A DNA stretch of 64,000 bases from Chondromyces crocatus. GTDB taxonomy: Bacteria > Myxococcota_A > Polyangia > Polyangiales > Polyangiaceae. The stretch spans positions 6,898,525 to 6,962,524 of the forward strand of contig NZ_CP012159.1 of NCBI RefSeq assembly GCF_001189295.1. Reading direction: 5' to 3'. Position 1 is the first letter of the stretch. The number at the start of each line of letters is the position of its first letter. Positions 17,890 through 29,515 of the stretch are shown here, piece after piece. A program made the position numbers and the translations under genes. Below the pieces are notes generated by a model. It was not told the origin of the DNA and ran no database searches. It saw only the letters and a program-made list of their open reading frames with translations.

Positions 17890-19329
17890 ATGTCATGGAC
17901 GCCGGCGGACACACTGTCTGGAACATCCACGGTCGAGTCGGATCACGCTCGAAGGGCTGGGCTGCGAGCCCGGGAAGTTGGGCACCCGCAGACGATCGAG
18001 TACGCTCCTCGTGTGGGGACCCCCATCACCGACTCCGGACCTCCGTTGCGCCAGCTTGCAACACCCGCCACCGACGAAGCGAGTTCCCCTTGGGCCGCCT
18101 CGACCCCCCCGAAGGCCGCTCACGCCCCCGGCTCAGGTCGCCGTGCCCGCTGGCTTCGCCGGCTGGGCATCGTGGGAGGGGTCGGCATCGTCGTGACGGG
18201 AGGCCTCTGGTACGCCATCCACCAGGTCCCCGGCTTCGCGCCAGCGGTCGTCGACGGAGTTCGTGCGGTAGTAGGGCCCGAGCCGATCGCCTGGATCGAG
18301 GACGTCGCTTACGGCATGGCGGATCGCGTCAATCAGCTCCGCTACGGGACCACGCCGCCAAAGACGTTCTGGGAAGAACCCGCACTCCCCACAGAGGAGA
18401 CGGAGGAGGATGCCATCCTCCCCGCAAGCGTGACGGTCCCCGTCGCGGCCAGTGAGCGGGCAGCGCCACTGCCGTTCACGCCGCCCTACAAGAAGGTCGC
18501 CACCGCTGCCGATGGGACCTGGATCCCCATCGCGCACGCCGACGATCGAGGCGGCGATCCGATTCTCTGGAAGAGCGTCGTGCATCCCGATCCACGGCGC
18601 GGCTTCGCCGCTGTAGCGGTCGTGGCGATCGATCTCAGGGCCGCCGAGATTCGGCTCGTGGCAGGGACCCAGGAGCCGGTGGCGGTCCACAAGCTCCCTG
18701 ACGAACTCCGCCCTGGCGTCGTTCCCCAGGAGCGCACCGATGACCTGCTCGCGGCCTTCAACGGTGGCTTCAAGGCCATGCACGGCAACTACGGGATGAT
18801 GCTCGACGGCGTGAAGTTCCTGCCGCCGCGCAAGCGCGCCTGCACCATCGCATTCCACCGCGAAGGTGGCGTGCGGATCCGCACCTGGTCAGCGCTGAAG
18901 GCCGATGCCCCCAGCTTCACCAGCTACCGACAGACGCCCCCCTGTCTTGTCGAGCAGGGAAATTTGAACGCAGGGCTCTCGGAGTCGAACCGCAACTGGG
19001 GCTCTACCGTGAGTGGAGAAACGATCATCCGGCGCTCGGCGCTCGGGATCGACGAGACCGGTCGCTTCATGTTCTACGGCCTCGGCGAAGCCGTTTCCTC
19101 CGAGACGATGGGGCGCGCCATGAAGACCGCGGGCGCCCACGACGCTGCGCAGCTCGACGTGAACCACGCATACCCTCGCTTCCTGCTGTACACCCACGGT
19201 GTGGCGGGAGAGCCACCCATCGCCGAGTCGTCCCTCATCCCGGACGTGAACTTCAAGGCGACGGAGTACGTCACGGATCCGTCGCCTCGCGACTTCTTCT
19301 ACGTCGCACGCCGAAAGACCGCATCCTGA
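17890..19329 (+). CDS. Phosphodiester glycosidase family protein (NAGPA/DUF2233)
   Basis: The 479-residue protein has a ~90-residue Pro/Ala-rich cytoplasmic N-terminus, one membrane anchor (~residues 95-110, GIVGGVGIVVTGGLWYA), a linker, and a C-terminal phosphodiester-glycosidase-like domain. The family's core is visible as DDLLAAFNGGFKAMHGNYGMMLDG. The class acts on sugar phosphodiester bonds; the bacterial substrate here is unknown. The catalytic part would face the periplasm. Alternative starts exist within the disordered N-terminus. Confidence 0.8.
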   Translation: MSWTPADTLSGTSTVESDHARRAGLRAREVGHPQTIEYAPRVGTPITDSGPPLRQLATPATDEASSPWAASTPPKAAHAPGSGRRARWLRRLGIVGGVGIVVTGGLWYAIHQVPGFAPAVVDGVRAVVGPEPIAWIEDVAYGMADRVNQLRYGTTPPKTFWEEPALPTEETEEDAILPASVTVPVAASERAAPLPFTPPYKKVATAADGTWIPIAHADDRGGDPILWKSVVHPDPRRGFAAVAVVAIDLRAAEIRLVAGTQEPVAVHKLPDELRPGVVPQERTDDLLAAFNGGFKAMHGNYGMMLDGVKFLPPRKRACTIAFHREGGVRIRTWSALKADAPSFTSYRQTPPCLVEQGNLNAGLSESNRNWGSTVSGETIIRRSALGIDETGRFMFYGLGEAVSSETMGRAMKTAGAHDAAQLDVNHAYPRFLLYTHGVAGEPPIAESSLIPDVNFKATEYVTDPSPRDFFYVARRKTAS

Positions 19330-19449
19330 TGCGCTGAGCGGGCGCCCACCAGCGCCCGGAAGTTCCTCGGAGCCCGCCCGCATGCGTGACGACGCCCGCA
19401 TGCGTGACGACAGCAGAAGAACAGCTTCCCCCCCCGAGGATGCCTCTAA

Positions 19450-21975
19450 TCAGGAGATCCGATCGACGACGCTCGTCTTGAGCTCGATCGCCCAGCAGGG
19501 CGCCCCTTTCTGGGGTTCGTCTCCAGGAGCGCTCACCGAAAGCTCCACCCGGGTCGGCCCGACCGCGCGCAGGTAGAGCCGCTGCCCAATCGCAGACGGG
19601 CCCAGCGAGCACGCAGCCCGCGACACGCGCGGATCGTCGGCCGCGACCTCGCCATCGTCCTCGGCAGCAAGGAACAGGATGTCCACGTCGGGCTTCGTGC
19701 AGTTCCCGAGATCGCGCCACTCGTCGTAGTCGCTCTGCGGATCGAGCACGTCGTAGAGCTGCCCATGGCGAGCACGGCCGACGCGGTAGCGGAAGTTCTC
19801 TCGCTTCTCGGCGCGCAGCATCGCGCCGAGTCGATCGAACTTCAGCGTGAGCACGCCGAGCGCAGTGCTCGTCTTCGCCGTGGGAGCGGTGACGTTCACC
19901 TTGTCGGGTTCCTTGAACTTGTGGATGTGGACGCCCTGCGGAAGCGTCTCCTCCAGCAGCTCGAGGAAGAGCGGGTGCATCCCGAGCCGACCGCCGATGA
20001 ACACCCGCAGCCCCTGGTAGGGCTCGGGTTCCCGTCCGATCTTGGTGATCCCGGCCGCCAGAGCCTCCTTGATGTGCTGGATGCCCTGAAGGAACCAGTC
20101 TTCCAGCGCGGCGCCCAGGCTCCCGCGATCGACCGGCAATGTCATCTCCACCAGCTCACCGCTGGCGCTCATGAGGTGGACGGTCTCGGCGAGTTTCGCC
20201 TTCATGCTCTGCTCGAGCAGCGGCCTCAGGTAATCCTTGAGGAAGACGACGTTCGCGCGCGCCTCGGGCGACGGTGCCAGCAAGTCCTCTGGAATGTCGT
20301 TCTCCGGCTCGTCCAGAGGCCGCTCGAACACGATGCGCGCCTCCTGCATCCGCGGCGTCGCAGCGTACACGCGGTAGGCAAGCCGATGGAGAAGCCGCTC
20401 CCCGCCGAGCCACGAGATGGCCGAGGGATCCAGGTACTCGATGACCCGATCATGCCCGTCGGCCCGCTCGTCCACCTTCCCCGCCCGCAGGTTACCGAGA
20501 AGCACACCGGTCTCACTGGCTCCTGCGTCGATGGCGCAGAACGCCACCGGCCCGTCTTTCGGCTGGATGCCGAACACCCGGAAGGCGTGGGCAGCGAACG
20601 CCAGCGCTGACGGGCCGGCATCAGCGACCAGGAAGTCCTTGAGATCGTGGTACTCGCAGAGCCCCGCCGGCAGGCTCCGGTAGAGACCGCGACGGAAGGC
20701 CACCAGCACGCTGGTACGCCGCTCGGCCGACCAGCCTGTGGGCATGGTGATCGCGTAGCGCGTGTGCAGCCCCCGCGTCCGGTGGTTGACGTTCAGCCCG
20801 ATGTAATAAGCGTAGAGTTCCAGCGGATCGAACGGGTCATGCGCGCCGATGCCATCCTCATCGATGATGGGCGGCGCCGGCTTCCGGAGGTTCTCGACGG
20901 TCTCGGGATCGCTGCTGCCTCGCAGCCGGAACGACTCCTTCCGCTCCACGCGCTCTCGCAGCAGAGGCAAGGCCGTGATCGTCGACACCGCCCGCGATGC
21001 CTGCTCCGGGCTCTTCCGGGAGCGCGCCGCCTTCGCAGCGTGCCCCACCACCACGTCACTCCACCGGGTGAGCGGCTGGATCACACGCTCCCGCCAGGCC
21101 TTCGTGACACGGCTCAGCGTCTCGAAGCTCACCTCGCTCGGGTTCTCGTTGTCCGCAGCCACCTCGAGCGGCCGCACCGCACCGATCCGAACGAGCTCGG
21201 TCTGGCTGCGCTCTCCGCGCAGTGCGACCACGGTCGAGGCCGCGCCGATGTCGATGGCGACCCACTCTCGCAGCACGTCGAGCCGCGGATCCCGGCGCTT
21301 CACTTCCGGCGGGACGGGATCCTTGTCGACCTTCCCCGCACGCTTCAGCAGCCCGACCACCTTGCCCTGCCGCAGGATGGCGATCGCGGTCGTGCCCACA
21401 TAGCGGCTCCCGGTCCAGAACCCTTGCGCCACATCGGTCAGCACCGATCCCTTGACAGGATCGAGCTTCGCCACCAGCGACGGAAAGAAATCGGCGAGCA
21501 GATCGGGACCTGGAACCGCGTCGTACCGCTCGATCTTGATGGGGGGCGAGTAGTAGTCCTGAAGCCCGTTGCCGTAGATCCTCGGGCTCACCTGGATGAG
21601 CTTCAGGTACGGCACCGGACACGACTGCTCGTCGAGCCTGTACTCCTGGTAGCGACCGCTCGGAGCGACGGTGTTCTCCATCTCCGGCGCGACGCGCGGC
21701 ACGCTCGCGCTCATCTCGGTGCCGAAGTACATGAACTTCGTCCCCGCTCCGCCAGTGAAGGCGGCGATGCGCACCTCGTTGAAGCTCGCCTGCCCCACGA
21801 TGAGAGGAGGGAGCGCGATGAGGTAGTCGAGCACCAGCGTCGTGGTCCACGGTTGGTCGAAAAGGCGCGACTCCCAGCGCATCACCAGGGTCGGGTACCC
21901 GCGACCTTCGAGCGACGCGATCCGCTCCGCCTCGCGGACCAGGGCTTCATCGATTGACAGCTCGTAGAGCGTCAT
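19450..21975 (-). CDS. Large actin-fold (Hsp70-like) ATPase-domain protein
   Basis: The ~841-residue protein has two typical actin-fold phosphate-loop-like motifs: WVAIDIGAASTVVALRG near residue 270 and VAFCAIDAGASETGVLLG near residue 500. A later adenosine-like motif reads GLRVFIGGRLGMHPLF. The layout suggests an actin-like ATPase fold, with a resemblance to SrfB-type proteins, though I cannot confirm the family. The N-terminal ~250 residues and the C-terminal tail are unassigned. The ATG at 21975 begins MTLYELSIDEAL and is preferred to the longer frame. Function unknown. Confidence 0.7.
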   Translation of the reverse strand: MTLYELSIDEALVREAERIASLEGRGYPTLVMRWESRLFDQPWTTTLVLDYLIALPPLIVGQASFNEVRIAAFTGGAGTKFMYFGTEMSASVPRVAPEMENTVAPSGRYQEYRLDEQSCPVPYLKLIQVSPRIYGNGLQDYYSPPIKIERYDAVPGPDLLADFFPSLVAKLDPVKGSVLTDVAQGFWTGSRYVGTTAIAILRQGKVVGLLKRAGKVDKDPVPPEVKRRDPRLDVLREWVAIDIGAASTVVALRGERSQTELVRIGAVRPLEVAADNENPSEVSFETLSRVTKAWRERVIQPLTRWSDVVVGHAAKAARSRKSPEQASRAVSTITALPLLRERVERKESFRLRGSSDPETVENLRKPAPPIIDEDGIGAHDPFDPLELYAYYIGLNVNHRTRGLHTRYAITMPTGWSAERRTSVLVAFRRGLYRSLPAGLCEYHDLKDFLVADAGPSALAFAAHAFRVFGIQPKDGPVAFCAIDAGASETGVLLGNLRAGKVDERADGHDRVIEYLDPSAISWLGGERLLHRLAYRVYAATPRMQEARIVFERPLDEPENDIPEDLLAPSPEARANVVFLKDYLRPLLEQSMKAKLAETVHLMSASGELVEMTLPVDRGSLGAALEDWFLQGIQHIKEALAAGITKIGREPEPYQGLRVFIGGRLGMHPLFLELLEETLPQGVHIHKFKEPDKVNVTAPTAKTSTALGVLTLKFDRLGAMLRAEKRENFRYRVGRARHGQLYDVLDPQSDYDEWRDLGNCTKPDVDILFLAAEDDGEVAADDPRVSRAACSLGPSAIGQRLYLRAVGPTRVELSVSAPGDEPQKGAPCWAIELKTSVVDRIS

Positions 21976-22184
21976 AACGGGGCCGACGTTATCACGAAGC
22001 ATCTCGAATCCACTCGGAGCTGGACACAAAAAGGCGTGAGCGCCCAGCCCCGTCACTGCGTGGTCCCCCACGTGCCCACATCGCGCCCAGATGGTCGCTC
22101 GACTCGTCCAAGGCCATAGGCCGGCCTCCGGGGAGCATGGTAGGCTCGCAGCGTGCTTGGTCTATCGTTCTCAGGACGGCGTTC

Positions 22185-23918
<1,734 letters not shown>

Positions 23919-23926
23919 GCGACGTC

Positions 23927-25006
23927 TCAGAATGCGCCCTGGAGCCCGAACTCCCGGGGCGTCACGTACGGCACCACCCAGCCCTGCTGAGGAGCGCTCG
24001 GCTTCCGCGTCAAACCGAGCACTGTCATCGCCACCCCACCGGCGAGGAGAGCGCCGCCTCCGACGAGCCCGATCACCCCGATCGTCTTCTGCGATGCAGC
24101 GTCCGCATCACGCTGCGTGATCTCGCCTTGCTGAGACGATGTGCAGCCGGCCACGCTGCACGCGGCGAACAGATCATCGGCCTCTCCCTGGGTCCCGCCA
24201 CCGATCACGGTGAAGGCGATCCCGACGCCCAGCCCGGCCAGACCCAGTCCACCGACCCCGAGCCCGATCCACGTCAGCGCGCTCCCGCCCCCCTTGCTCC
24301 CTCCATCCTGAGGAGAGGAGGACGTCGCTGGCTGTCGCGTCCCTTCGGGATCGTCCGTCGAACTGGACGGCACCCCTGAAGGGAGCGGCCCCTCGGGGAC
24401 GGTCAGCGACACCTCTTTCTTCTCGCCATCCCCCAGGGTGACGGCCTCTTCCACGGGCTTCATCCCCGTCAAGTACGCCGTGACGCGGTGCTGCCCTGGA
24501 TCGATGGGACGGAACACACCGATCAGGGCGTCGGGCACCTGCTGCTCATCGATCTTGACCTGGAACTTGCGCCCGCCCGCGCCCTGGACCGAGACCTTCA
24601 TCGACGCGATGCGCGGCTCGATCGCTGCAAGCTCGTCCCGTGCCTCTTGCTGCGCGTTCCTGAAAGCCCCCGCGGCGGTGGGGGCCAGCTCCTCGCGGAT
24701 GATCTTGAGGTAGGTCTCCTTGGCCAGCACGAGCCGCCCGAGCTTCGCCTGAGCCCGCGCGACGATGATCAGGTGCGTGGGGGCGTGCATCAGCGCCTCC
24801 GCACGGCTGGCGAGATCGATGGCCTCGTCGAACCTGCCTGCCGAGAGCGACTCCGTCGCCTGCGACCAGAGCGACCGCGCCGCTGCTTTGTCCTGATCCG
24901 ACTGAGCCTGAGCAGCGCCTGCCGGCAAGAGCAACGACAGCGCCAACGCCACCGGAGCGAACCGTCTCACACGCAATCGAGCCTCCACCGGGCGACCGTA
25001 CCACAC
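23927..25006 (-). CDS. Exported PEGA/TPR-like membrane protein
   Basis: The ~359-residue product has a signal peptide (VALALSLLLPAGAAQAQS), a helical repeat region (residues ~40-125, QATESLSAGRFDEAIDLA), a PEGA-like strand segment (IDPGQHRVTAYLTGMK), a Ser/Gly linker, and two C-terminal membrane segments separated by a loop with two Cys. This layout recurs next to Ser/Thr kinase genes in Sorangiineae. It converges with the kinase gene. Function unknown. Confidence 0.8.
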   Translation of the reverse strand: MWYGRPVEARLRVRRFAPVALALSLLLPAGAAQAQSDQDKAAARSLWSQATESLSAGRFDEAIDLASRAEALMHAPTHLIIVARAQAKLGRLVLAKETYLKIIREELAPTAAGAFRNAQQEARDELAAIEPRIASMKVSVQGAGGRKFQVKIDEQQVPDALIGVFRPIDPGQHRVTAYLTGMKPVEEAVTLGDGEKKEVSLTVPEGPLPSGVPSSSTDDPEGTRQPATSSSPQDGGSKGGGSALTWIGLGVGGLGLAGLGVGIAFTVIGGGTQGEADDLFAACSVAGCTSSQQGEITQRDADAASQKTIGVIGLVGGGALLAGGVAMTVLGLTRKPSAPQQGWVVPYVTPREFGLQGAF

Positions 25007-25324
25007 CCGTCAGCAGCGGAACCATCTCGCCGAATTTGCCGACCGTGTGCACGGCCGCATCGACGCGTCCGCACATGCGAGGACATCCCTGGCCCGCTCC
25101 CATGAAAGCGATGCTGTACCCTTCGCGCCCAGCGCCCAGCCGCTCCGGCCCCCCTTCGCGCATACGGAGGAGCGCTGGCAGTGCACTCGGACCATGCCCC
25201 TGTCCCAGGGGGTGCGCGAGGCACTCATCCGGACTCGGCACAACGCCTGCAACGCCCTCGCTCGAACCAACTGCCGAGCAACGGGCTCGCGGCATCTCCC
25301 GCAGCCGACTCGGGGGAGAGAATC
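25007..25324. other. Divergent intergenic region
   Basis: About 320 bp between the leftward PEGA-like gene and the rightward GlsB/YeaQ-like gene. I see no convincing gene; promoters for both flanks are expected here. Confidence 0.35.
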
Positions 25325-25591
25325 ATGTACATCCTGATGTGGATCGTGTTCGGCCTGGTCGTCGGCGTCATCGCGAAGCTCCTGACACCTGGACGCGAAC
25401 CTGGAGGGTTCATCTTGACCACGCTGCTCGGCATCGGCGGCGCCGTCGTGGGTGGGTTCCTCGGCCGTGTGATCGGCCTCTACCCGACGTACCAGTCGAC
25501 TGGGGGCTTCTTCATGTCGATCCTCGGCGCGGTGGTCATTCTCGCCATCTACAACGCGGTCACCAGCCGCCGCTCCAGGACGCTTCGCTGA
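25325..25591 (+). CDS. GlsB/YeaQ/YmgE-family small membrane protein
   Basis: An 88-residue protein with three hydrophobic segments (MYILMWIVFGLVVGVIAKLL, TTLLGIGGAVVGGFLGRVI, FFMSILGAVVILAIYNAV) matching the GlsB/YeaQ/YmgE (transglycosylase-associated) stress-response family. These are inner-membrane proteins of poorly defined function. A GGGGGAGAG sequence just before the ATG supports the start; a longer upstream frame is rejected. Confidence 0.9.
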   Translation: MYILMWIVFGLVVGVIAKLLTPGREPGGFILTTLLGIGGAVVGGFLGRVIGLYPTYQSTGGFFMSILGAVVILAIYNAVTSRRSRTLR

Positions 25592-25712
25592 AGCACCCAG
25601 CGGCTCGGGAGCGCGTCCCCCCGGGACGCCTCCCTGACGGACACGGCACCAACGTACGGCGGGGTGGAGCGGTCGAACAGCGGACCGCACGCCCCGCCAT
25701 TTCCGTCTCTGC

Positions 25713-25825
25713 GCGGCCAATACCGCGCGCGCAGTAGCGCCTCACTCAATGCGGCCAGCACCGCGCGCGAGTAGCGCCTCACTCAGCGCGACCAACTTCG
25801 CGGGCGCAGTAGCATCTGACTCAGC
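25713..25825. repeat. Three ~38-bp tandem repeats at a gene end
   Basis: Three adjacent copies of a 37-38-bp unit (starting GCGGCCA / GCGGCCA / GCGACCA, ending CTCACTCA or CTGACTCAGC). The last copy covers the stop codon of the leftward kinase gene (stop at 25821-25823), so the array seems to have grown from the 3' end of that gene. Confidence 0.8.
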
Positions 25826-27227
25826 GCCACCGCAGCTTGATGGCGCCGGCAGTGAGCGCGAGCGCCGTCATCAACACGCCTGGGGCCCACCACCACGACG
25901 CTCGCTCCCCAGTGTGCGGCACGAGTACGCGCACGGTCGGTCGATCGCGATCCGGGGGCGCGGCCGGCGGAATGCTCGACACCCGCGCGCGCCCGGAGCC
26001 CCGGAAGCTCGCCGAGTTTCGCATGGCCCGCGGCAGCGTCCCTTGCCCCGTCACCGCGCGCACCAGCGCAGCGAGCTCGCCTCCTTCAGGAGCCCACGGC
26101 CCCTCCCCCAGCGTGACCAGCACCGCGGCCAGCGCCTCCTCCATCTCGAGCGCATCCTCGAAGCGCTGCTGCGGCTCGGGTGACAGCGCCCGCCGCACGG
26201 CCTCTTCGAGCAGCGCCGGACACCCCACACCGAGCGACGACAGCGCTGGCACCTCGGTCGCGAGCGCTGCGCGCATCAGCTCGTCGCAATCACGGCCCCG
26301 GAACAGCCGCCGCCCGGTGAGCAGCTCGAACAGCAGCACCCCCACGGCAAACAGATCGGTCCGCGCGTCCACCGCCTGCCCGAGCATCTGCTCCGGCGCG
26401 AGGTAGCCCGGCGTCCCCTTGATCACCCCCACGCTCGCGATCCGTCGCTCCCCCGAGGGCAGCTCGGATGCCGCATCCTCCGCCTCGTCGCTGCCTTGCG
26501 GAGGCCATGACGCCGACCACGGAGCCGACGCGGGGTCTTGCTCTTCACCGAGCCCGGTCGCCTTGGCCACCCCGAAATCCGTCAGCTTCACCTCGCCCTC
26601 GAACGACAGCAGCACGTTCCTCGGGCTCACGTCCCGGTGGACCAACCCGAGCGCCTGACCATCCTCCCCGACGAGCGCGTGCGCATGGCCCAGCGCGCGC
26701 AGCAGCGCGATCCCGATCGCCACCACATCGCGCAGCGGCACCTGCCGTCCAGTCGCCGCCTGGAAGCGCAGCACTGCCGACAGCGTGCACCCCTCCACGT
26801 GCTCCAGTACCAGATGGCTCTTCCCCTCGTGGCGCACGAAGTCGTGGAATCGCACCACGTTCGGGTGCCTCAAGCGGGCGGCGATCCATGCCTCGGCCTG
26901 GAATGCCTGCACGGTCGCAGGGTCTGCCTGCATCTCTGGCAAGAGCCGCTTGATCACCACCGGATGCGAAATCCCGCACGGCCCCACGCGACGCGCCAGG
27001 AACAGCTCGGCCATGCCTCCCGTCGCCAGCCTGGAGACGATCTCGTAGAACCCGTTGCCGACCGGCAGGGTCTCACGGTCCGAGCGATCCCCTGGCGTGC
27101 AGCGAGCCGGACTCCGCGTCCCAGCCCCTCGCCGAGGAACCCACCGCAGGAGCCGATCTCCTGCTCCCCGGTTCTCGAACCCGGCCACACGCACCTTACG
27201 CCCACGGAGCCCTACTTCTCGCGGCAT
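25821..27227 (-). CDS. Ser/Thr protein kinase with C-terminal membrane anchor
   Basis: A 468-residue Hanks-type kinase. Residues ~58-360 are the catalytic domain: LATGGMAELFLAR (glycine-rich loop), VVIKRLLP (Lys), LVHRDVSPRNVLL (catalytic loop), LTDFGVAK (DFG), GYLAPEQ (APE). A disordered insert of ~40 residues lies between DFG and APE. One transmembrane helix lies near the end (WWWAPGVLMTALALTAGAI). The first ~55 residues are Arg/Gly-rich and may not all be translated. Substrate unknown. Confidence 0.88.
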   Translation of the reverse strand: MPREVGLRGRKVRVAGFENRGAGDRLLRWVPRRGAGTRSPARCTPGDRSDRETLPVGNGFYEIVSRLATGGMAELFLARRVGPCGISHPVVIKRLLPEMQADPATVQAFQAEAWIAARLRHPNVVRFHDFVRHEGKSHLVLEHVEGCTLSAVLRFQAATGRQVPLRDVVAIGIALLRALGHAHALVGEDGQALGLVHRDVSPRNVLLSFEGEVKLTDFGVAKATGLGEEQDPASAPWSASWPPQGSDEAEDAASELPSGERRIASVGVIKGTPGYLAPEQMLGQAVDARTDLFAVGVLLFELLTGRRLFRGRDCDELMRAALATEVPALSSLGVGCPALLEEAVRRALSPEPQQRFEDALEMEEALAAVLVTLGEGPWAPEGGELAALVRAVTGQGTLPRAMRNSASFRGSGRARVSSIPPAAPPDRDRPTVRVLVPHTGERASWWWAPGVLMTALALTAGAIKLRWR

Positions 27228-27734
27228 CTAGCGGGACGTCTCTCCATCACCAAGCGTGCCAGGCCTCGAGATGGTCCATTTCATGCGTCCGATGAGCGAA
27301 TCCTGCGCGGTACGGCATCACGCCTCGGCCTCGCGGAGCCAACCGCAGGCCCCCCTCTCCTGCGCTCGTCCGAGCCCCCCGAGCGTGGTCTTGGACGTCG
27401 CCCCCTCCCTTCCTCATTCCCGCTCACTGCGCCTGAACCGTCGCGCGAGACACCGTGCCGCGCTCGCGCCCGCCGTGCTGGCCTCGCACGCCGCGACGCC
27501 GTCGTCCCCCTTCGACATCCCGGTCCACCTCACCACACGGATCCCGTCCCCTCCATGACTTCCATCGAAGCGAGGCCCCAGCAGCCCATCGGCCAGAGAC
27601 GCGCTCGCATCCCTCGCCTTCAGCTCGATGTCAGGAGGACGATCGCGTCACTCGATGCATCGAAAACTTCACCAGCGCGAAGGCGTGACGTCGTCTCTCA
27701 CGCGGTCGGCGCCTCGTCTCTAGATAGCTCGTCT
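27228..27734. other. Intergenic region, no gene seen
   Basis: About 500 bp between two leftward genes. Open frames here are Pro/Arg/Ser-rich and look like composition artefacts. A 15-bp tandem duplication lies at the right end. It should hold the promoter of the kinase gene, though none is clear. Confidence 0.4.
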
Positions 27735-27742
27735 CTAGATAG
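27713..27742. repeat. 15-bp tandem duplication at the flippase stop codon
   Basis: The 15-mer CTCGTCTCTAGATAG occurs twice in a row. The rightmost copy supplies the TAG stop of the leftward flippase gene, and the other repeats the same stop codon in frame. It is a small recent-looking duplication. Confidence 0.9.
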
Positions 27743-29378
27743 AAGGAGCCGTCGAGGTGGAGGGGGCCCCCTGCGCCTTCAGCACCTCGGCCCCCGTCTC
27801 CGCGGAGGGACGGCTACGCCGCGCGCTGCTCACCGGCCCACCGCGCGCCGCGTCTCCTGTGACCTCACGTCCCCCCCCTGGCACCGACTGCGGCGCATCG
27901 CTCCCCGAGCCGCTCCCGGGTGCCGAGGGAGGCGATGCGCTCACGGGCGGCTGTCGCCGGAGCAACGTGCGCAGCTCTTCCCACGACACCGCCCTCAAGG
28001 CCAGCGCGAGTCCCGCGTACGACAGCGCCCCCACCGCAATCGCCAGCCACATCCCCCCGATCATCCGCCCGCCGTAGGCCACGGCCGTCATCAGCGCCGT
28101 CGCCACCGCCATCGCCGCCACCCGCCGCACGACCACGAGCCGCACCCAGCGCCAGGTCTGCCATACGCAGCCCACCAGCGAGATCGTCGTCGCCGACATC
28201 GCCCCGAGCGCCGCCCCTCGCGCACCATAGCGCGGGATCAGCGCCACATCGACGAGCACGTTCACCACCAGCGCCGCCAGCAAGAGCTTCACCAGCACCA
28301 CCTCTCGCCGTGCGGCCAGCAGGGGGAGCGAGGCCACCTGGAAGGCGAAAGCGAGCGGCACCTGCAGCATCAGCAGGGGCAGCACCCCGGCCGCTGGCCC
28401 GTATCCCGCGCGCGAGCCGTACACGAGGAGGATGATGTCCGGCGCGAGCAGCGTCGCCCCCGCCGCGATCGGCATCCCGAGCAGCAGCGCCGCGGACATG
28501 CAGTTCTGGTAGAGGCCCCCGAACGCCTTCGAGTCTCCCACGTAGAGGCGCACTGCCGCTGCGAACGCCGCGCCGAGGAACACGTCGGGGAGCAAGCGGA
28601 ACTGCTCGCTCAGCACCCACGCCGCGCTGTACACCCCCACCGCTTCCTCGTCGGCCAGCCAGCGCAGGAGCACCCGATCGGCCTGCTGGAGCGCCATGAG
28701 CAGCGCGCCCACCAGCCCGATCGGGATCGCCAGCCGCGCCACCCGCAAGAGCTCGGGGAACCCCACCCGCAGCACCGGGCGGTAGAAGCGCGCCCGCAGG
28801 AAGTAGTAGCTCACCAGGAACTCGAGCACATTGCCGACCGCCAGCGCCAGCGCCGCCGCGATCACGCCGCCGCCCAGCGCGAGGAGCCCCATCGCCAGCG
28901 CGATCACGATCACCCGCGCGCTCAGCTCTGCGTAGGCGATGTACTGCAGCCGCTCGTGCGCCTCGAAGGCGAGCCACACCGTGTTGTAGAGCAGCGTCGC
29001 GAGCTGCGATGCCGCCGCGATGGCGATCAGCGTCGCACCGAGGCCAGGCTTCGCGACGAGCGCCACGACCGCCGTCACCGCGAGCAGCACGGCCCCCATC
29101 CCCCCGCGGATGGCGAGCGCCGAGCCCACGTGCTGCGCCCCCGTCTCGGGCCGCACCGCCACCTCGCGCGCCAGGTAACCTCGCACCCCGATCCCGGCGA
29201 CCACCGCCACCGTGCTGGTCAGCGCGATCGATGCCTGCAGCTCACCCCACTCGGCCACCCCGAGCTGGCGCGCCAGGTACCCCACGAAGGCGACGCCGAG
29301 CACCGCCGTGAAGACCTGCTTGCCCACCATCAGGGCCGTGTTCAGGGCAATCCGCTGACCGACTCGCATCCGTCCCAT
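27735..29378 (-). CDS. Polysaccharide flippase (Wzx/MATE-like, MOP superfamily)
   Basis: The 547-residue protein has about 12-14 hydrophobic segments (for example LIAIAAASQLATLL, LAIPIGLVGALLMALQQAD) over the first ~450 residues. A hydrophilic Ser/Pro-rich cytoplasmic tail follows. The pattern matches lipid-linked sugar flippases of the MOP superfamily, which move undecaprenyl-linked repeat units across the inner membrane. There is no glycosyltransferase cluster next to it, so its substrate is unknown. Start at 29378 (MGRMRVGQRIALNTALMVG) fits family N-termini. Confidence 0.85.
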   Translation of the reverse strand: MGRMRVGQRIALNTALMVGKQVFTAVLGVAFVGYLARQLGVAEWGELQASIALTSTVAVVAGIGVRGYLAREVAVRPETGAQHVGSALAIRGGMGAVLLAVTAVVALVAKPGLGATLIAIAAASQLATLLYNTVWLAFEAHERLQYIAYAELSARVIVIALAMGLLALGGGVIAAALALAVGNVLEFLVSYYFLRARFYRPVLRVGFPELLRVARLAIPIGLVGALLMALQQADRVLLRWLADEEAVGVYSAAWVLSEQFRLLPDVFLGAAFAAAVRLYVGDSKAFGGLYQNCMSAALLLGMPIAAGATLLAPDIILLVYGSRAGYGPAAGVLPLLMLQVPLAFAFQVASLPLLAARREVVLVKLLLAALVVNVLVDVALIPRYGARGAALGAMSATTISLVGCVWQTWRWVRLVVVRRVAAMAVATALMTAVAYGGRMIGGMWLAIAVGALSYAGLALALRAVSWEELRTLLRRQPPVSASPPSAPGSGSGSDAPQSVPGGGREVTGDAARGGPVSSARRSRPSAETGAEVLKAQGAPSTSTAPSI

Positions 29379-29515
29379 TCCGATGCCCGGGCCCGGTCGC
29401 GGGGTTCGGCCAGCCGTTCGCGACCTCGTCGATCTTTACAGATGAATGGCCAAAGGACCGCCGGAGCGGAAAGCGCTTTCTGTCCATCGCCAGCCGCGCT
29501 AGCGTTTGGCCCGTC